A stretch of DNA of 12,489 bases from Reyranella sp. (GTDB lineage Bacteria; Pseudomonadota; Alphaproteobacteria; Reyranellales; Reyranellaceae), in contig JAKFVZ010000414.1 of NCBI GenBank assembly GCA_021732965.1, forward strand, positions 1 through 12,489, given 5' to 3'. A program made the position numbers and the translations under genes. The notes beneath the pieces are model-generated. The model saw only the letters and a list, made by a program, of their open reading frames with translations. It was not told the origin of the DNA and ran no database searches. Position 1 is the first letter of the stretch, and each line of letters opens with the position of its first letter. This document shows, piece after piece, positions 1 through 6,180 of this stretch.

Positions 1-18
1 GCGTGATAAATCTCGGCG

Positions 19-951
19 ATGGTCCCCTCCCCCGACATCGTCTGCCTCGGCGAACCCCTGATCGAATTCAACCGCCCGAAGGAAGGCGACGGCCGCACCT
101 GGCTGCAGGGCTTCGGTGGAGACTCCCAGAACGTGGCGATCGCGGCGGCGCGTCAGGGCGCGTCGACCGGCTACCTGACCGGCGTCGGCCAGGACTGGAT
201 GGGCGACGCGTTTCTCGACCTCTGGAGGAGCGAGGGCGTGGATGCTTTGAGGGTCACGCGCCACCCGACGGCGCCTACCGGCGTCAGCTTCGTCACGCAC
301 AGCGCGGCCGGCCACAAGTTCGACTATCTGCGCAAGAATTCGGCGGCTTCGCTGATGACGCCGGACACACTCGCCGCCGACTACATCGCCGGCGCCAGAG
401 TGTTTCACCTGTCCGCCATCGGGCAGGCGATCAGCGACAGTGCCCGCGCGACCTGCGATGCCGCCATCACCGTTGCCAAGACGTCCGGCGTGAAGGTGTC
501 CTACGACACCAACCTGCGGCTCCGCCTCTGGGACCTCGACGTCGCGCGGAAGGTGATCGACGCCACCATCGCGCGTTGCGACATTGCTCTCCCCAGTCTC
601 GACGATTCCCAGCAGCTCACCGGATTGCAGGAGCCCGAGGCGATCGCCGCCTACTATCTCGGTCTCGGCGCGCCGCTGGTGGCGTTGAAGATGGGCTCGG
701 AAGGCTCGCTGATCGCCACGCGCCAGCGCCAGGTCCGCATCCCGCCGTACAAGGTCGAGGCGGTTGACGCCACGGGGGCGGGCGACACGTTCGACGGCGC
801 CTTCCTGACCCGCCTGCTGGCCGGCGACGATCCCGAGACCGCAGCGCGCTATGCCAATGTCGCGGCGGCGCTTTCGACCACCGGCTACGGCGCGGTCACG
901 CCCATGCCGCGCAAGGCCGACGTGCTCAACGCGCTGACGCGCGCCGGCTGA
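19..951 (+). CDS. kdgK: PfkB-family sugar kinase, probable 2-dehydro-3-deoxygluconate (KDG) kinase
   Basis: This is a 310-residue ribokinase/PfkB-fold kinase, predicted to phosphorylate 2-keto-3-deoxygluconate with ATP to give KDPG in the cytoplasm. Visible landmarks are the N-terminal substrate-binding Gly-Gly (GFGGDSQN, residues 31-38), DTNLRLRLW at 163-171 (the Asp-x-Asn-x-Arg…Leu-Trp pattern typical of KDG kinases), LKMGSEGS at 223-230, and the C-terminal PfkB signature DATGAGDTFDGAFL at 250-263, whose GAGD aspartate (256 or 257) is the catalytic base of the family. The length is normal. The ATG at 19 gives a full N-terminal strand (DIVCLGEPLIEF); no strong Shine-Dalgarno is visible in the 18 bases upstream, so translation may be coupled to a gene outside the window. 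A KDPG aldolase encoded at 2968-3594 would use its product. The 3' end overlaps the sterol desaturase gene tail-to-tail. Another PfkB sugar kinase specificity cannot be excluded. Confidence 0.85.
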   Translation: MVPSPDIVCLGEPLIEFNRPKEGDGRTWLQGFGGDSQNVAIAAARQGASTGYLTGVGQDWMGDAFLDLWRSEGVDALRVTRHPTAPTGVSFVTHSAAGHKFDYLRKNSAASLMTPDTLAADYIAGARVFHLSAIGQAISDSARATCDAAITVAKTSGVKVSYDTNLRLRLWDLDVARKVIDATIARCDIALPSLDDSQQLTGLQEPEAIAAYYLGLGAPLVALKMGSEGSLIATRQRQVRIPPYKVEAVDATGAGDTFDGAFLTRLLAGDDPETAARYANVAAALSTTGYGAVTPMPRKADVLNALTRAG

Positions 952-1903
952 GCTTCGGTACCAGCGCCCGCACGAACCGGCCGAACACCGTCACCTGCTG
1001 GGCGATCCAGCCGCGACCATTGTCGCGGTCGGCGGTGGCATCGTCGACACCGGTCGGGCGGTGCTTCTCGTCGTAAATTGCCGTGCCGAACAGGATGTCC
1101 CAGATCGGGAAGACCGGCGCGAAATTGTGGTCCTGGATGTGCCGCTCGGTCGGCGTCGACAGGGCGTGATGCAACCGGTGGAAGCGCGGCCCGACCAGCA
1201 GCCGCTCGCCCAGCCAGCCGAACGACATGTCGACATTGGCGTGCGACCAGCTCTCGATCAGGCGGCCGACCATCAGGATCACGACGTATTCGCCCGGCTG
1301 AACGCCCACGAACTGCGAGAACAGCACCAGTGCCAGCGTGACGATCAGGTCGTCGAACACGTGGTTTCGGTCGTCGGTCCATACCGTCATGCGCCGCTGG
1401 CTGTGGTGCAGGCTGTGCAGCGCCCACCACCATCCGAAGGCGTGCTGTCCCCGGTGAAGCCAGTAGGCCGCGAAGTCGTAGAGCACGAAATAGACGAGGA
1501 ACGAGAGCAGGTCGTTGTCCCCGATCCAGGGCAGCAGGCGCTCCAGGCGCGGCGGCATGTAGCCCCACGTCCGCACCGTCAGTTCGATCTCCTGCACCAC
1601 CGGGTAGGTCAGGATGAAGATGGCGAGCGGGACGATGCCAAGCTTGTTCAGCACCGTGTAGACGCGGTCGACCATGATGAGCCTGTCGTCCTCGCCCGAC
1701 TTCTCGAGCGGCCAGCGGCGCTCGAAGAAGCGCATGCCGATCGCGATCACGGCGATCTGGACGAGGCCCAGCATGACGAACTCGACGGCGCTGTAGCCCG
1801 GCTCGTACCAGGCCATGAGGCCGAAATGAAAAAGGACCTGGCTGACGAGGGTTTCGAACAGCCAGGCCTGGACGTTGACCCAGAGGTCGATCAGGTCGCG
1901 CAC
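926..1903 (-). CDS. Sterol desaturase / fatty acid hydroxylase superfamily membrane protein
   Basis: A 325-residue integral membrane di-iron hydroxylase-type protein. Hydrophobic segments lie around residues 40-60, 88-105, 132-150 and 185-215. The eight-histidine pattern of the superfamily is present: HRGQH-type H150/H154, HSLHH at 163-167, an isolated H221 (SHANVD), and HRLHH at 242-246. It is followed by HNFAPVFPIWDILFGTA (259-275), the conserved C-terminal block. These histidines should bind two irons for O2-dependent C-H oxidation of a lipid; the substrate cannot be read from sequence. The start is GTG at 1903-1901, 7 nt after the stop of the beta-propeller gene, so the two are probably co-transcribed and translationally linked. 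The stop lies inside the 3' end of the KDG kinase gene on the other strand. The family assignment is firm; the substrate (sterol, hopanoid, carotenoid, fatty acyl or ether lipid) is open. Confidence 0.88.
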   Translation of the reverse strand: MRDLIDLWVNVQAWLFETLVSQVLFHFGLMAWYEPGYSAVEFVMLGLVQIAVIAIGMRFFERRWPLEKSGEDDRLIMVDRVYTVLNKLGIVPLAIFILTYPVVQEIELTVRTWGYMPPRLERLLPWIGDNDLLSFLVYFVLYDFAAYWLHRGQHAFGWWWALHSLHHSQRRMTVWTDDRNHVFDDLIVTLALVLFSQFVGVQPGEYVVILMVGRLIESWSHANVDMSFGWLGERLLVGPRFHRLHHALSTPTERHIQDHNFAPVFPIWDILFGTAIYDEKHRPTGVDDATADRDNGRGWIAQQVTVFGRFVRALVPKLSRRASAR

Positions 1904-1910
1904 GGGGCGC

Positions 1911-2915
1911 CTACCTGCGTTCGCCCGCCGTCGACGCCGCGCGGACCGGCGCGCCCGCGACGGTCGCCGTGGATTTCAGCATGAAGACGCCGTGCGGCGA
2001 CTTGCCCACGGGAATGCTGGCGACAAGCTTGAGGGTCTCAATGTCGACGATCGCTACGCGGCGCAGGAAGCGCTGGGTGACCCAGAGCTCTTTGCCGTCA
2101 GGCGTGATGTCCATGCAGTCCGGGCCGCCCGGAATCCTGACGGTGCCCACGACCTTCGGCTCGTCCTTGGTCTCGATCAGGGAAACAGTGCCCTCGACTC
2201 GATTGCTGAGAAAGTAGTGCCGACCGTCGCCCTTCGGCCAGAAATTGTGAGCCCCCTTGCCGGTCTGCAGGCTGCTCTTGACCGCGCCGTCCTTCGCGTC
2301 GACGACGACGATGTTGTCCTCGCCCGTGAGCGCCACCAGCAGGCGCTTGTCGTCCGGGAGCATGACGACGCCGGCCGGCGCATTGCCCACCGGCACGTTC
2401 CACTTGAGCGCCTGCGTCGCCAGATCGAAGGCGGCCAGGCGCCCGCTCTGCTGCAGGGTCACGAAGACGGTCTTGGACTCGGCGTCGAAGGCCATGTGGC
2501 TCGGCAGGCCGTCGATGAAGATGCGGCCGGCGAGCTTGAAGCCATCCGCGTGATAGATGTCGACATGGTCGAGCCGGTAGGCCGCCGTGACGAACCACTT
2601 GCCGTCCGGGCTGAAGCCCAGATGGTAGGGATCGAGGATGTCCTTGACGACACGCTTGCGCTCGCCGGTCTTGATGTCGAGGCTCAGCAGCTCGTTGGTC
2701 GCCGTCGAGCCGATCAGCACTTCCTTGCCGTCCGGCGACAGGATCAGGTGATGCGGTTCCCGGCCGACCGGAAGACGCACAACCTCGGTCCGCGTGCTGC
2801 GGCTCAGGATGCTGTAGGACGCTTCCTCGGAATTGAGAATGATTACGGAATCGGCTCGCGCTGTCCCGCCCACCACGAGCGAAAGCGCCAACGCTGCAAA
2901 CGACAGCCTATTCAT
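1911..2915 (-). CDS. Secreted YVTN-type beta-propeller repeat protein
   Basis: A 334-residue exported protein. Residues 1-21 form a Sec signal peptide (basic start MNR, hydrophobic AALALSLVVGG, cleavage likely after ARA at 19-21). The remainder is a run of roughly 40-45-residue beta-propeller units with recurring SPDGK/TPDGK turns (LSPDGKEVLIG, FSPDGKWFVTA, TPDGKELWVTQ) and VxVxDxxT strands (VVVDAKDG, VAIVDIET). Repeated P/A-H-x-hydrophobic elements (REPHHLIL, LPSHMAFD, KSPHGVFM) mark blade boundaries, as in the YVTN family, and the length fits seven blades. No catalytic residue set is evident; such proteins act as periplasmic binding or scaffold proteins. The ATG at 2915 is preceded by an AAGGAG ribosome site 12 nt upstream. 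The gene sits 7 nt ahead of the sterol desaturase gene and 52 nt behind the aldolase. The C-terminal tail (about 315-334) is Ala/Arg-rich and low complexity. Confidence 0.82.
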   Translation of the reverse strand: MNRLSFAALALSLVVGGTARADSVIILNSEEASYSILSRSTRTEVVRLPVGREPHHLILSPDGKEVLIGSTATNELLSLDIKTGERKRVVKDILDPYHLGFSPDGKWFVTAAYRLDHVDIYHADGFKLAGRIFIDGLPSHMAFDAESKTVFVTLQQSGRLAAFDLATQALKWNVPVGNAPAGVVMLPDDKRLLVALTGEDNIVVVDAKDGAVKSSLQTGKGAHNFWPKGDGRHYFLSNRVEGTVSLIETKDEPKVVGTVRIPGGPDCMDITPDGKELWVTQRFLRRVAIVDIETLKLVASIPVGKSPHGVFMLKSTATVAGAPVRAASTAGERR

Positions 2916-2927
2916 CGGTAGCCGCTA

Positions 2928-2952
2928 CTCCTTGGTGCTGTCTTGAAGCACC
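2928..2952 (-). promoter_or_regulatory. Ribosome binding site with an abutting hairpin ahead of the beta-propeller gene
   Basis: On the minus strand an AAGGAG ribosome site (2933-2928) lies 12 nt before the ATG at 2915. Directly upstream is a small inverted repeat, GGTGCT (2952-2947), a 7-nt loop, then AGCACC (2939-2934), giving a perfect 6-bp stem. It lies in the 52-nt gap after the aldolase stop. It is too weak and lacks the U-run of a normal terminator; it could tune translation or stabilise a processed mRNA end. The ribosome site itself is clear; the role of the hairpin is a guess. Confidence 0.35.
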
Positions 2953-2967
2953 TTTCCCGACATTCCG

Positions 2968-3594
2968 CTAGCGGCGTTTCAGCGTCGACGCCGTGGCGGC
3001 CAGCCGTTCGACGCTTTGCCAGTCACCTGTTGCCACGACGCCACGGGGCGCGACCCAAGAGCCGCCCACGCAGGCCACATTCGGCAGCGCCAGATAGGCC
3101 GGCGCCGTCTCCGGCGTGATCCCGCCGGTCGGGCAGAAGCGAAGATCCGCGAGCGGCGCACCGACCGCCTTGAGCCAGGTCAAAGCGCCGGCCGCGTCCG
3201 CGGGAAAGAACTTGAGGAAGCTAAAACCCTGCTCCGCCAGCGTCATCGCCTCCGAGACAGTCTGCACCCCCGGCAGGAACGGCAGGCCCGACGACCGTGC
3301 CGCCGCGGCCAGATCGGGCGTACAACCGGGGCTTACGGCGAAGCGGGCACCAGCGCGTTGCACACGGTCCAACTGGATGGGATTGAGCACGGTCCCTGCG
3401 CCCACGACAGCCTCGGGAACCTCTTCAGCGATCGCCGCCACGGCGGAAAGCGCCGCTTCCGTTCGGAGAGTGACCTCGATGACCGGCAGGCCTCCCTTCA
3501 CCAGCGCGCGGGCAAGCGGTACGGCGATCTCGCGGCTCTCGACCGTGAGCACCGGGATGACCGGCGCCAGCGCGGCGATGGCCGCCATGTCCAT
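2968..3594 (-). CDS. eda: Bifunctional KHG/KDPG aldolase (2-dehydro-3-deoxyphosphogluconate aldolase)
   Basis: A 208-residue class I aldolase of the Entner-Doudoroff pathway that cleaves KDPG to pyruvate and glyceraldehyde-3-phosphate and often also 4-hydroxy-2-oxoglutarate. The TIM-barrel landmarks are all present: PVIPVLTV at 11-18, the catalytic Glu in VIEVTLRT (E40, with R44), GAGTVL at 65-70, SPG at 88-90, the Schiff-base lysine in FLKFFPAD (K128), and CPTGGI at 154-159, the phosphate loop. The length is standard. The frame is open far upstream, but the true start is ATG at 3594, because translation from there begins directly with the conserved N-terminus. A second ATG lies two codons later (3588). 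It starts 2 nt after the SDR stop, so translation is probably coupled. The kinase that makes its substrate is encoded at 19-951 on the opposite strand. Confidence 0.92.
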   Translation of the reverse strand: MDMAAIAALAPVIPVLTVESREIAVPLARALVKGGLPVIEVTLRTEAALSAVAAIAEEVPEAVVGAGTVLNPIQLDRVQRAGARFAVSPGCTPDLAAAARSSGLPFLPGVQTVSEAMTLAEQGFSFLKFFPADAAGALTWLKAVGAPLADLRFCPTGGITPETAPAYLALPNVACVGGSWVAPRGVVATGDWQSVERLAATASTLKRR

Positions 3595-3596
3595 GG

Positions 3597-4331
3597 TCAG
3601 ACGCTCCAGCCGCCGTCGATCACGTTCACCGTGCCGGTCGTGAAGGCCGATTCGTCGCTGGCGAGATAGGTCGCCAAGGCGGCGATCTCCTCGGCCGCGC
3701 CGAAACGACCGGTGGGCTGGCGCTGCAGGAAGAACTGCTTCGCATCGGCACCGCCACCCAGGGCCGAAATGCGCTCGTCGAGCGACGGCGTCTGGACGGT
3801 GCCGGGACAGATCGCGTTGCAGCGGACGCCCTTGGCGACATAGTCGACGGCCACCGACTTGGTGAGACCGACGACCGCGGCCTTGGTCGTGCCGTAGATG
3901 AAGCGCAGCGCGGCGCCCTTTACCGAGGAAGCCGCCGACGACATGTTGACGATCGAGCCGGAGCCCTTCGCCACCATCCCCGGCAGGAAAGCCTGGATCG
4001 TCCAGAACATGCTGCGGACGTTGAGGTTGAAGGCGAACTGCCACTGCTCGTCGGTCGCATCCAGCACCGTGCCGTGATGGACGAAGCCCGCACAGTTGAA
4101 CAGGACGTCGACCGCCCCGGTCTCCGCCGCGAGCTGGCCGATAGCGGCCTTGTCGAGCACATCGAGCTTGCGCGTGACGATCCCTTCCACGCCCTTCAGC
4201 GCTTCGAGCTTCCCGGCATCGACGTCGGTCGCCCAGACCCTGGCGCCTTCGCGTGCGAAAGTCCGTGCCGTGGCCGCACCGATCCCCTGCCCCGCGGCCG
4301 TGACGACGCAGGTCTTGCCCTTCAAACGCAT
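3597..4331 (-). CDS. Short-chain dehydrogenase/reductase, BDH2/DHRS6-like
   Basis: A 244-residue classical SDR, predicted to oxidise or reduce a secondary alcohol or ketone with NAD(H). The Rossmann motif is a variant, TAAGQGIG at 11-18. Acidic residues after the second strand (ATDVD, D36/D38) favour NAD over NADP. NCAG is at 79-82, N104 and S132 are conserved, and the catalytic YxxxK is Y146/K150; PG is at 176-177 and the C-terminus is IDGGWSV. The stretches NCAGFVHHGTVLDA, NLNVRSMFW, NMSSAASSVKG and ATYLASDESA strongly resemble human BDH2/DHRS6, including an arginine three residues before the catalytic Tyr (R143). Proteins annotated as 2-keto-3-deoxy-L-fuconate dehydrogenase belong to the same neighbourhood of SDRs. 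A GGGGAG ribosome site at 4343-4338 supports the ATG at 4331. Position between a binding protein and KDPG aldolase suggests a sugar-acid or hydroxy-acid substrate; hydroxyproline-type chemistry is an alternative. Confidence 0.85.
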   Translation of the reverse strand: MRLKGKTCVVTAAGQGIGAATARTFAREGARVWATDVDAGKLEALKGVEGIVTRKLDVLDKAAIGQLAAETGAVDVLFNCAGFVHHGTVLDATDEQWQFAFNLNVRSMFWTIQAFLPGMVAKGSGSIVNMSSAASSVKGAALRFIYGTTKAAVVGLTKSVAVDYVAKGVRCNAICPGTVQTPSLDERISALGGGADAKQFFLQRQPTGRFGAAEEIAALATYLASDESAFTTGTVNVIDGGWSV

Positions 4332-4352
4332 TTCGATCTCCCCGGTCGGGCC

Positions 4353-5360
4353 TTACTTGATGATGCCCTTTTCCTTGTAGAATTTCTCCGCCCCCGGGTG
4401 CAGCGGAATACCCAGGCCCCGTAGCGAGTCTTCCAGGCGGATGACCTTGCCCTTGGCATGGCCCGAGTCGAGGAGCTTGCGGGTGTTGGCGTTCCACAGT
4501 GCCGCCGTGATGGCATAGATCAGAGCCTCGGACTGCTTGATCGACGTCACCCAGAGGGCATTCACGCTCACCGTCTTCACGCCGGGCGTGTTCTTGTAGG
4601 CGTCGTCGGGTATCGCGTCCGTCGCGAAGAAGCTGAATTTCTTCACCAGTCCGTCCGCCTCCGGCCCGGCAATCGGCACGAGGTCGATGCCGGTCGTGAC
4701 AGCCAATTCCGAGATTGCACCGTTGGGCCAGCCACTCACGCTGAAAAAGGCGTCGAGGGTGCCGTCCTTGAGCTTGTCGGCCGCCTGCTGGGTCTTCAGG
4801 TACTCCGCCTTCATGTCTTTCTCGGTGAGCCCGTAAGCGGCCAGGATCAGCCGCGCATCGACCAGGGTCCCCGACCCCGGCTCGTCGAGCGACAGACGCT
4901 TGCCCTTCAGGTCCATCACCGACTTGATGCCGGAGCCCTTGCGGGCGACCAGCTGGAAGCTTTCCGGATAGAGGCTTGCGATCGCCCTCAGCCCGTCCGC
5001 CTTGGGACGTCCCTCGTAAATGCCGGTGCCGGTATAGGCCCAGTAGGCCACGTCCGATTGCACGAAGCCGGACTGCATCGTGCCGGCGGCAATGGCAGTG
5101 GCGTTGGCGACCGAGCCGTTCGAGGCGACCGAGGTGGCGACGAGACCCGGCACACCGCAGGAGCCTCCATCGGCACAGGCACGGGAGCCCGGCGGGTTCG
5201 AAATGGCGTTGGCGATCAGGCCGCCGATCGGGAAATAGGTACCGGCGGTGGCGCCGGTACCGATGCGGAAGAAGGTGATGTCCTGCGCTCCGGCAGGCAT
5301 CGCGCCGAGGGCGGCGGCGCCCAGCCCCCCCAACAGCGCAGTCCTGCGATTGATCCGCAT
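4353..5360 (-). CDS. TAXI family TRAP transporter solute-binding protein
   Basis: A 335-residue periplasmic substrate-binding protein of the TRAP-associated extracytoplasmic immunogenic (TAXI) type. The signal peptide carries a twin-arginine (NRRTALLGGLGAAALGA) with cleavage likely after AGA at 23-25, so Tat export is possible. The mature protein opens with the family pattern FFRIGTGATAGTYFPIGGLIA (30-50), followed by NGSVANATAI (81-90), QSGFVQSDVAYWAY (96-109) and LKGKRLSLDEPGSGT. C62 and C68 (CADGGSC) may form a disulfide. Length is typical. No TRAP membrane permease (fused 4TM-12TM protein) is in the window, so the membrane partner must lie elsewhere. An AAGGAG site (5372-5367) sits 6 nt before the ATG, preceded by a candidate promoter. 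It leads the SDR (21-nt gap) and aldolase genes, implying that its ligand is the substrate of that pathway. TAXI proteins commonly bind dicarboxylates or glutamate, but ligands are poorly predictable. Confidence 0.88.
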   Translation of the reverse strand: MRINRRTALLGGLGAAALGAMPAGAQDITFFRIGTGATAGTYFPIGGLIANAISNPPGSRACADGGSCGVPGLVATSVASNGSVANATAIAAGTMQSGFVQSDVAYWAYTGTGIYEGRPKADGLRAIASLYPESFQLVARKGSGIKSVMDLKGKRLSLDEPGSGTLVDARLILAAYGLTEKDMKAEYLKTQQAADKLKDGTLDAFFSVSGWPNGAISELAVTTGIDLVPIAGPEADGLVKKFSFFATDAIPDDAYKNTPGVKTVSVNALWVTSIKQSEALIYAITAALWNANTRKLLDSGHAKGKVIRLEDSLRGLGIPLHPGAEKFYKEKGIIK

Positions 5361-5383
5361 CGGATTCTCCTTGCTCTTGATCG

Positions 5384-5412
5384 ATTAAATCGTGTCCCGC
5401 GCGGGGCCGCAA
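5384..5412 (-). promoter_or_regulatory. Candidate sigma-70 promoter with a palindrome over the -10 box
   Basis: On the minus strand TTGCGG (5412-5407) and TTTAAT (5389-5384, five of six consensus bases) are separated by exactly 17 nt. This would start transcription near 5377, leaving a short leader with an AAGGAG site before the TAXI ATG at 5360. An 11-base inverted repeat, CGATT-A-AATCG (5382-5392), covers the -10 element and could be an operator. The AT-rich patch stands out from the GC-rich surroundings. It is inferred by eye only; no regulator gene is nearby. Confidence 0.4.
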
Positions 5413-5422
5413 CGCTCTCGGC

Positions 5423-6169
5423 TCAATTGACGCCGATCGCCCGGCTCAACGTCGGCCCGATCTCCTTGTGAATGACCAGGTCGGCATCGGCGTCCTGGTC
5501 CGTGGGCTCGCGGTTCACGATCACGAACTTCGCGCCGTTGCGCCGGGCCATCTGGGGAAAGCCAGCCGCGGGATAGACCACCAGCGAGCTGCCCAGCACG
5601 ATGAACAGATCGCAGGCCAGGGTTTCCTCCTGGGCACGCAGCATCGGCACTTCCGGCATCGCCTGACCGAAGGAAATCGTCGCCGTCTTCACGATCCCGT
5701 CACACTTCTCGCAGACCGGCACCTCTCCCTTCTCGAGGAAGGCGCGGCGGATCGGCGCCAGCTCGTGCCGGTGACCGCAATCCAGACAGGTTGCGTAAGT
5801 CGTGTTGCCGTGCAGTTCGATGACCTTCGAGTCCGGTACGCCCGAGCGCTGGTGCAGCCCGTCGACGTTCTGGGTGATGATGGCGCTCATCCGCCCCTGC
5901 TCGACCAGCTTGGCCAGCGCGCGATGACCGGCATTGGGCTCGGCCTTCAGCATGGTCTCGTCGGTGGCGAACTTGCGGTGCCAGGACTCGCGCCGCATCT
6001 CGTCGGAAGCCATGAAGTCGTCGAAGTAGATCGGCTTGTAGCGGGTCCAGATTCCCCCGGGCGAGCGGAAGTCCGGGATTCCCGACTCGGTCGAGATCCC
6101 CGCGCCGGTAAAGGCCACGATCCGTTGGGCCGCATGGACCATCTCGCGCAGGCGTTCGGCGTCATCCAT
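5423..6169 (-). CDS. Sir2-family NAD-dependent protein deacylase (sirtuin)
   Basis: A 248-residue cytosolic sirtuin that removes acyl groups from lysines using NAD+, releasing nicotinamide and O-acyl-ADP-ribose. The NAD-binding signature GAGISTESGIPDFRSPGGIW spans 22-41, TQNVDGLH is at 99-106, and the catalytic histidine is H120 (ELHGN). Four zinc cysteines, C128/C131 and C153/C156, are intact. GSSLVVYPA (193-201) and VNREPT (218-223) complete the Rossmann half. The usual FGE motif reads FGQ (SFGQAMPE, 166-173). Overall it resembles Thermotoga Sir2 (class U) more than the CobB/SIRT5 desuccinylases; I do not see a Tyr-x-x-Arg acid-binding pair at the expected place. A strong AAGGAGG site overlaps the stop codon of the upstream gene, 11 nt away, so it is co-transcribed with the secreted COG3650-like protein. 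It ends 62 nt before the TAXI gene start. cobB is the usual bacterial label, but I leave the symbol open. Confidence 0.9.
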   Translation of the reverse strand: MDDAERLREMVHAAQRIVAFTGAGISTESGIPDFRSPGGIWTRYKPIYFDDFMASDEMRRESWHRKFATDETMLKAEPNAGHRALAKLVEQGRMSAIITQNVDGLHQRSGVPDSKVIELHGNTTYATCLDCGHRHELAPIRRAFLEKGEVPVCEKCDGIVKTATISFGQAMPEVPMLRAQEETLACDLFIVLGSSLVVYPAAGFPQMARRNGAKFVIVNREPTDQDADADLVIHKEIGPTLSRAIGVN

Positions 6170-6180
6170 CGGCGTCCTCC

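Noticed and set aside
1..18. End of an upstream gene at the window edge (GCG TGA TAA)
   Set aside because: Only one sense codon would be visible; consistent with a gene ending there, but not supportable.
1061..2921. Long plus-strand open frames opposite the desaturase and beta-propeller genes (307 and 348 codons)
   Set aside because: Their translations are Arg/Asp/His/Ala-rich without domains, while the minus-strand reading shows clear families. They are antisense shadows.
5396..5405. Palindrome CCCGCGCGGG upstream of the TAXI gene
   Set aside because: A loopless 10-base GC palindrome arises readily by chance in this composition and falls inside the promoter spacer; there is no terminator-like U-run.
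2968..5412. A single 814-codon open frame on the minus strand spanning the aldolase, SDR and TAXI genes
   Set aside because: Only its last 208 codons are real (KDPG aldolase). The upstream 600 codons are Arg/Gly/His-rich and overlap two well-recognised genes in another frame; this is the usual stop-poor alternative frame of GC-rich coding DNA, not a fusion.
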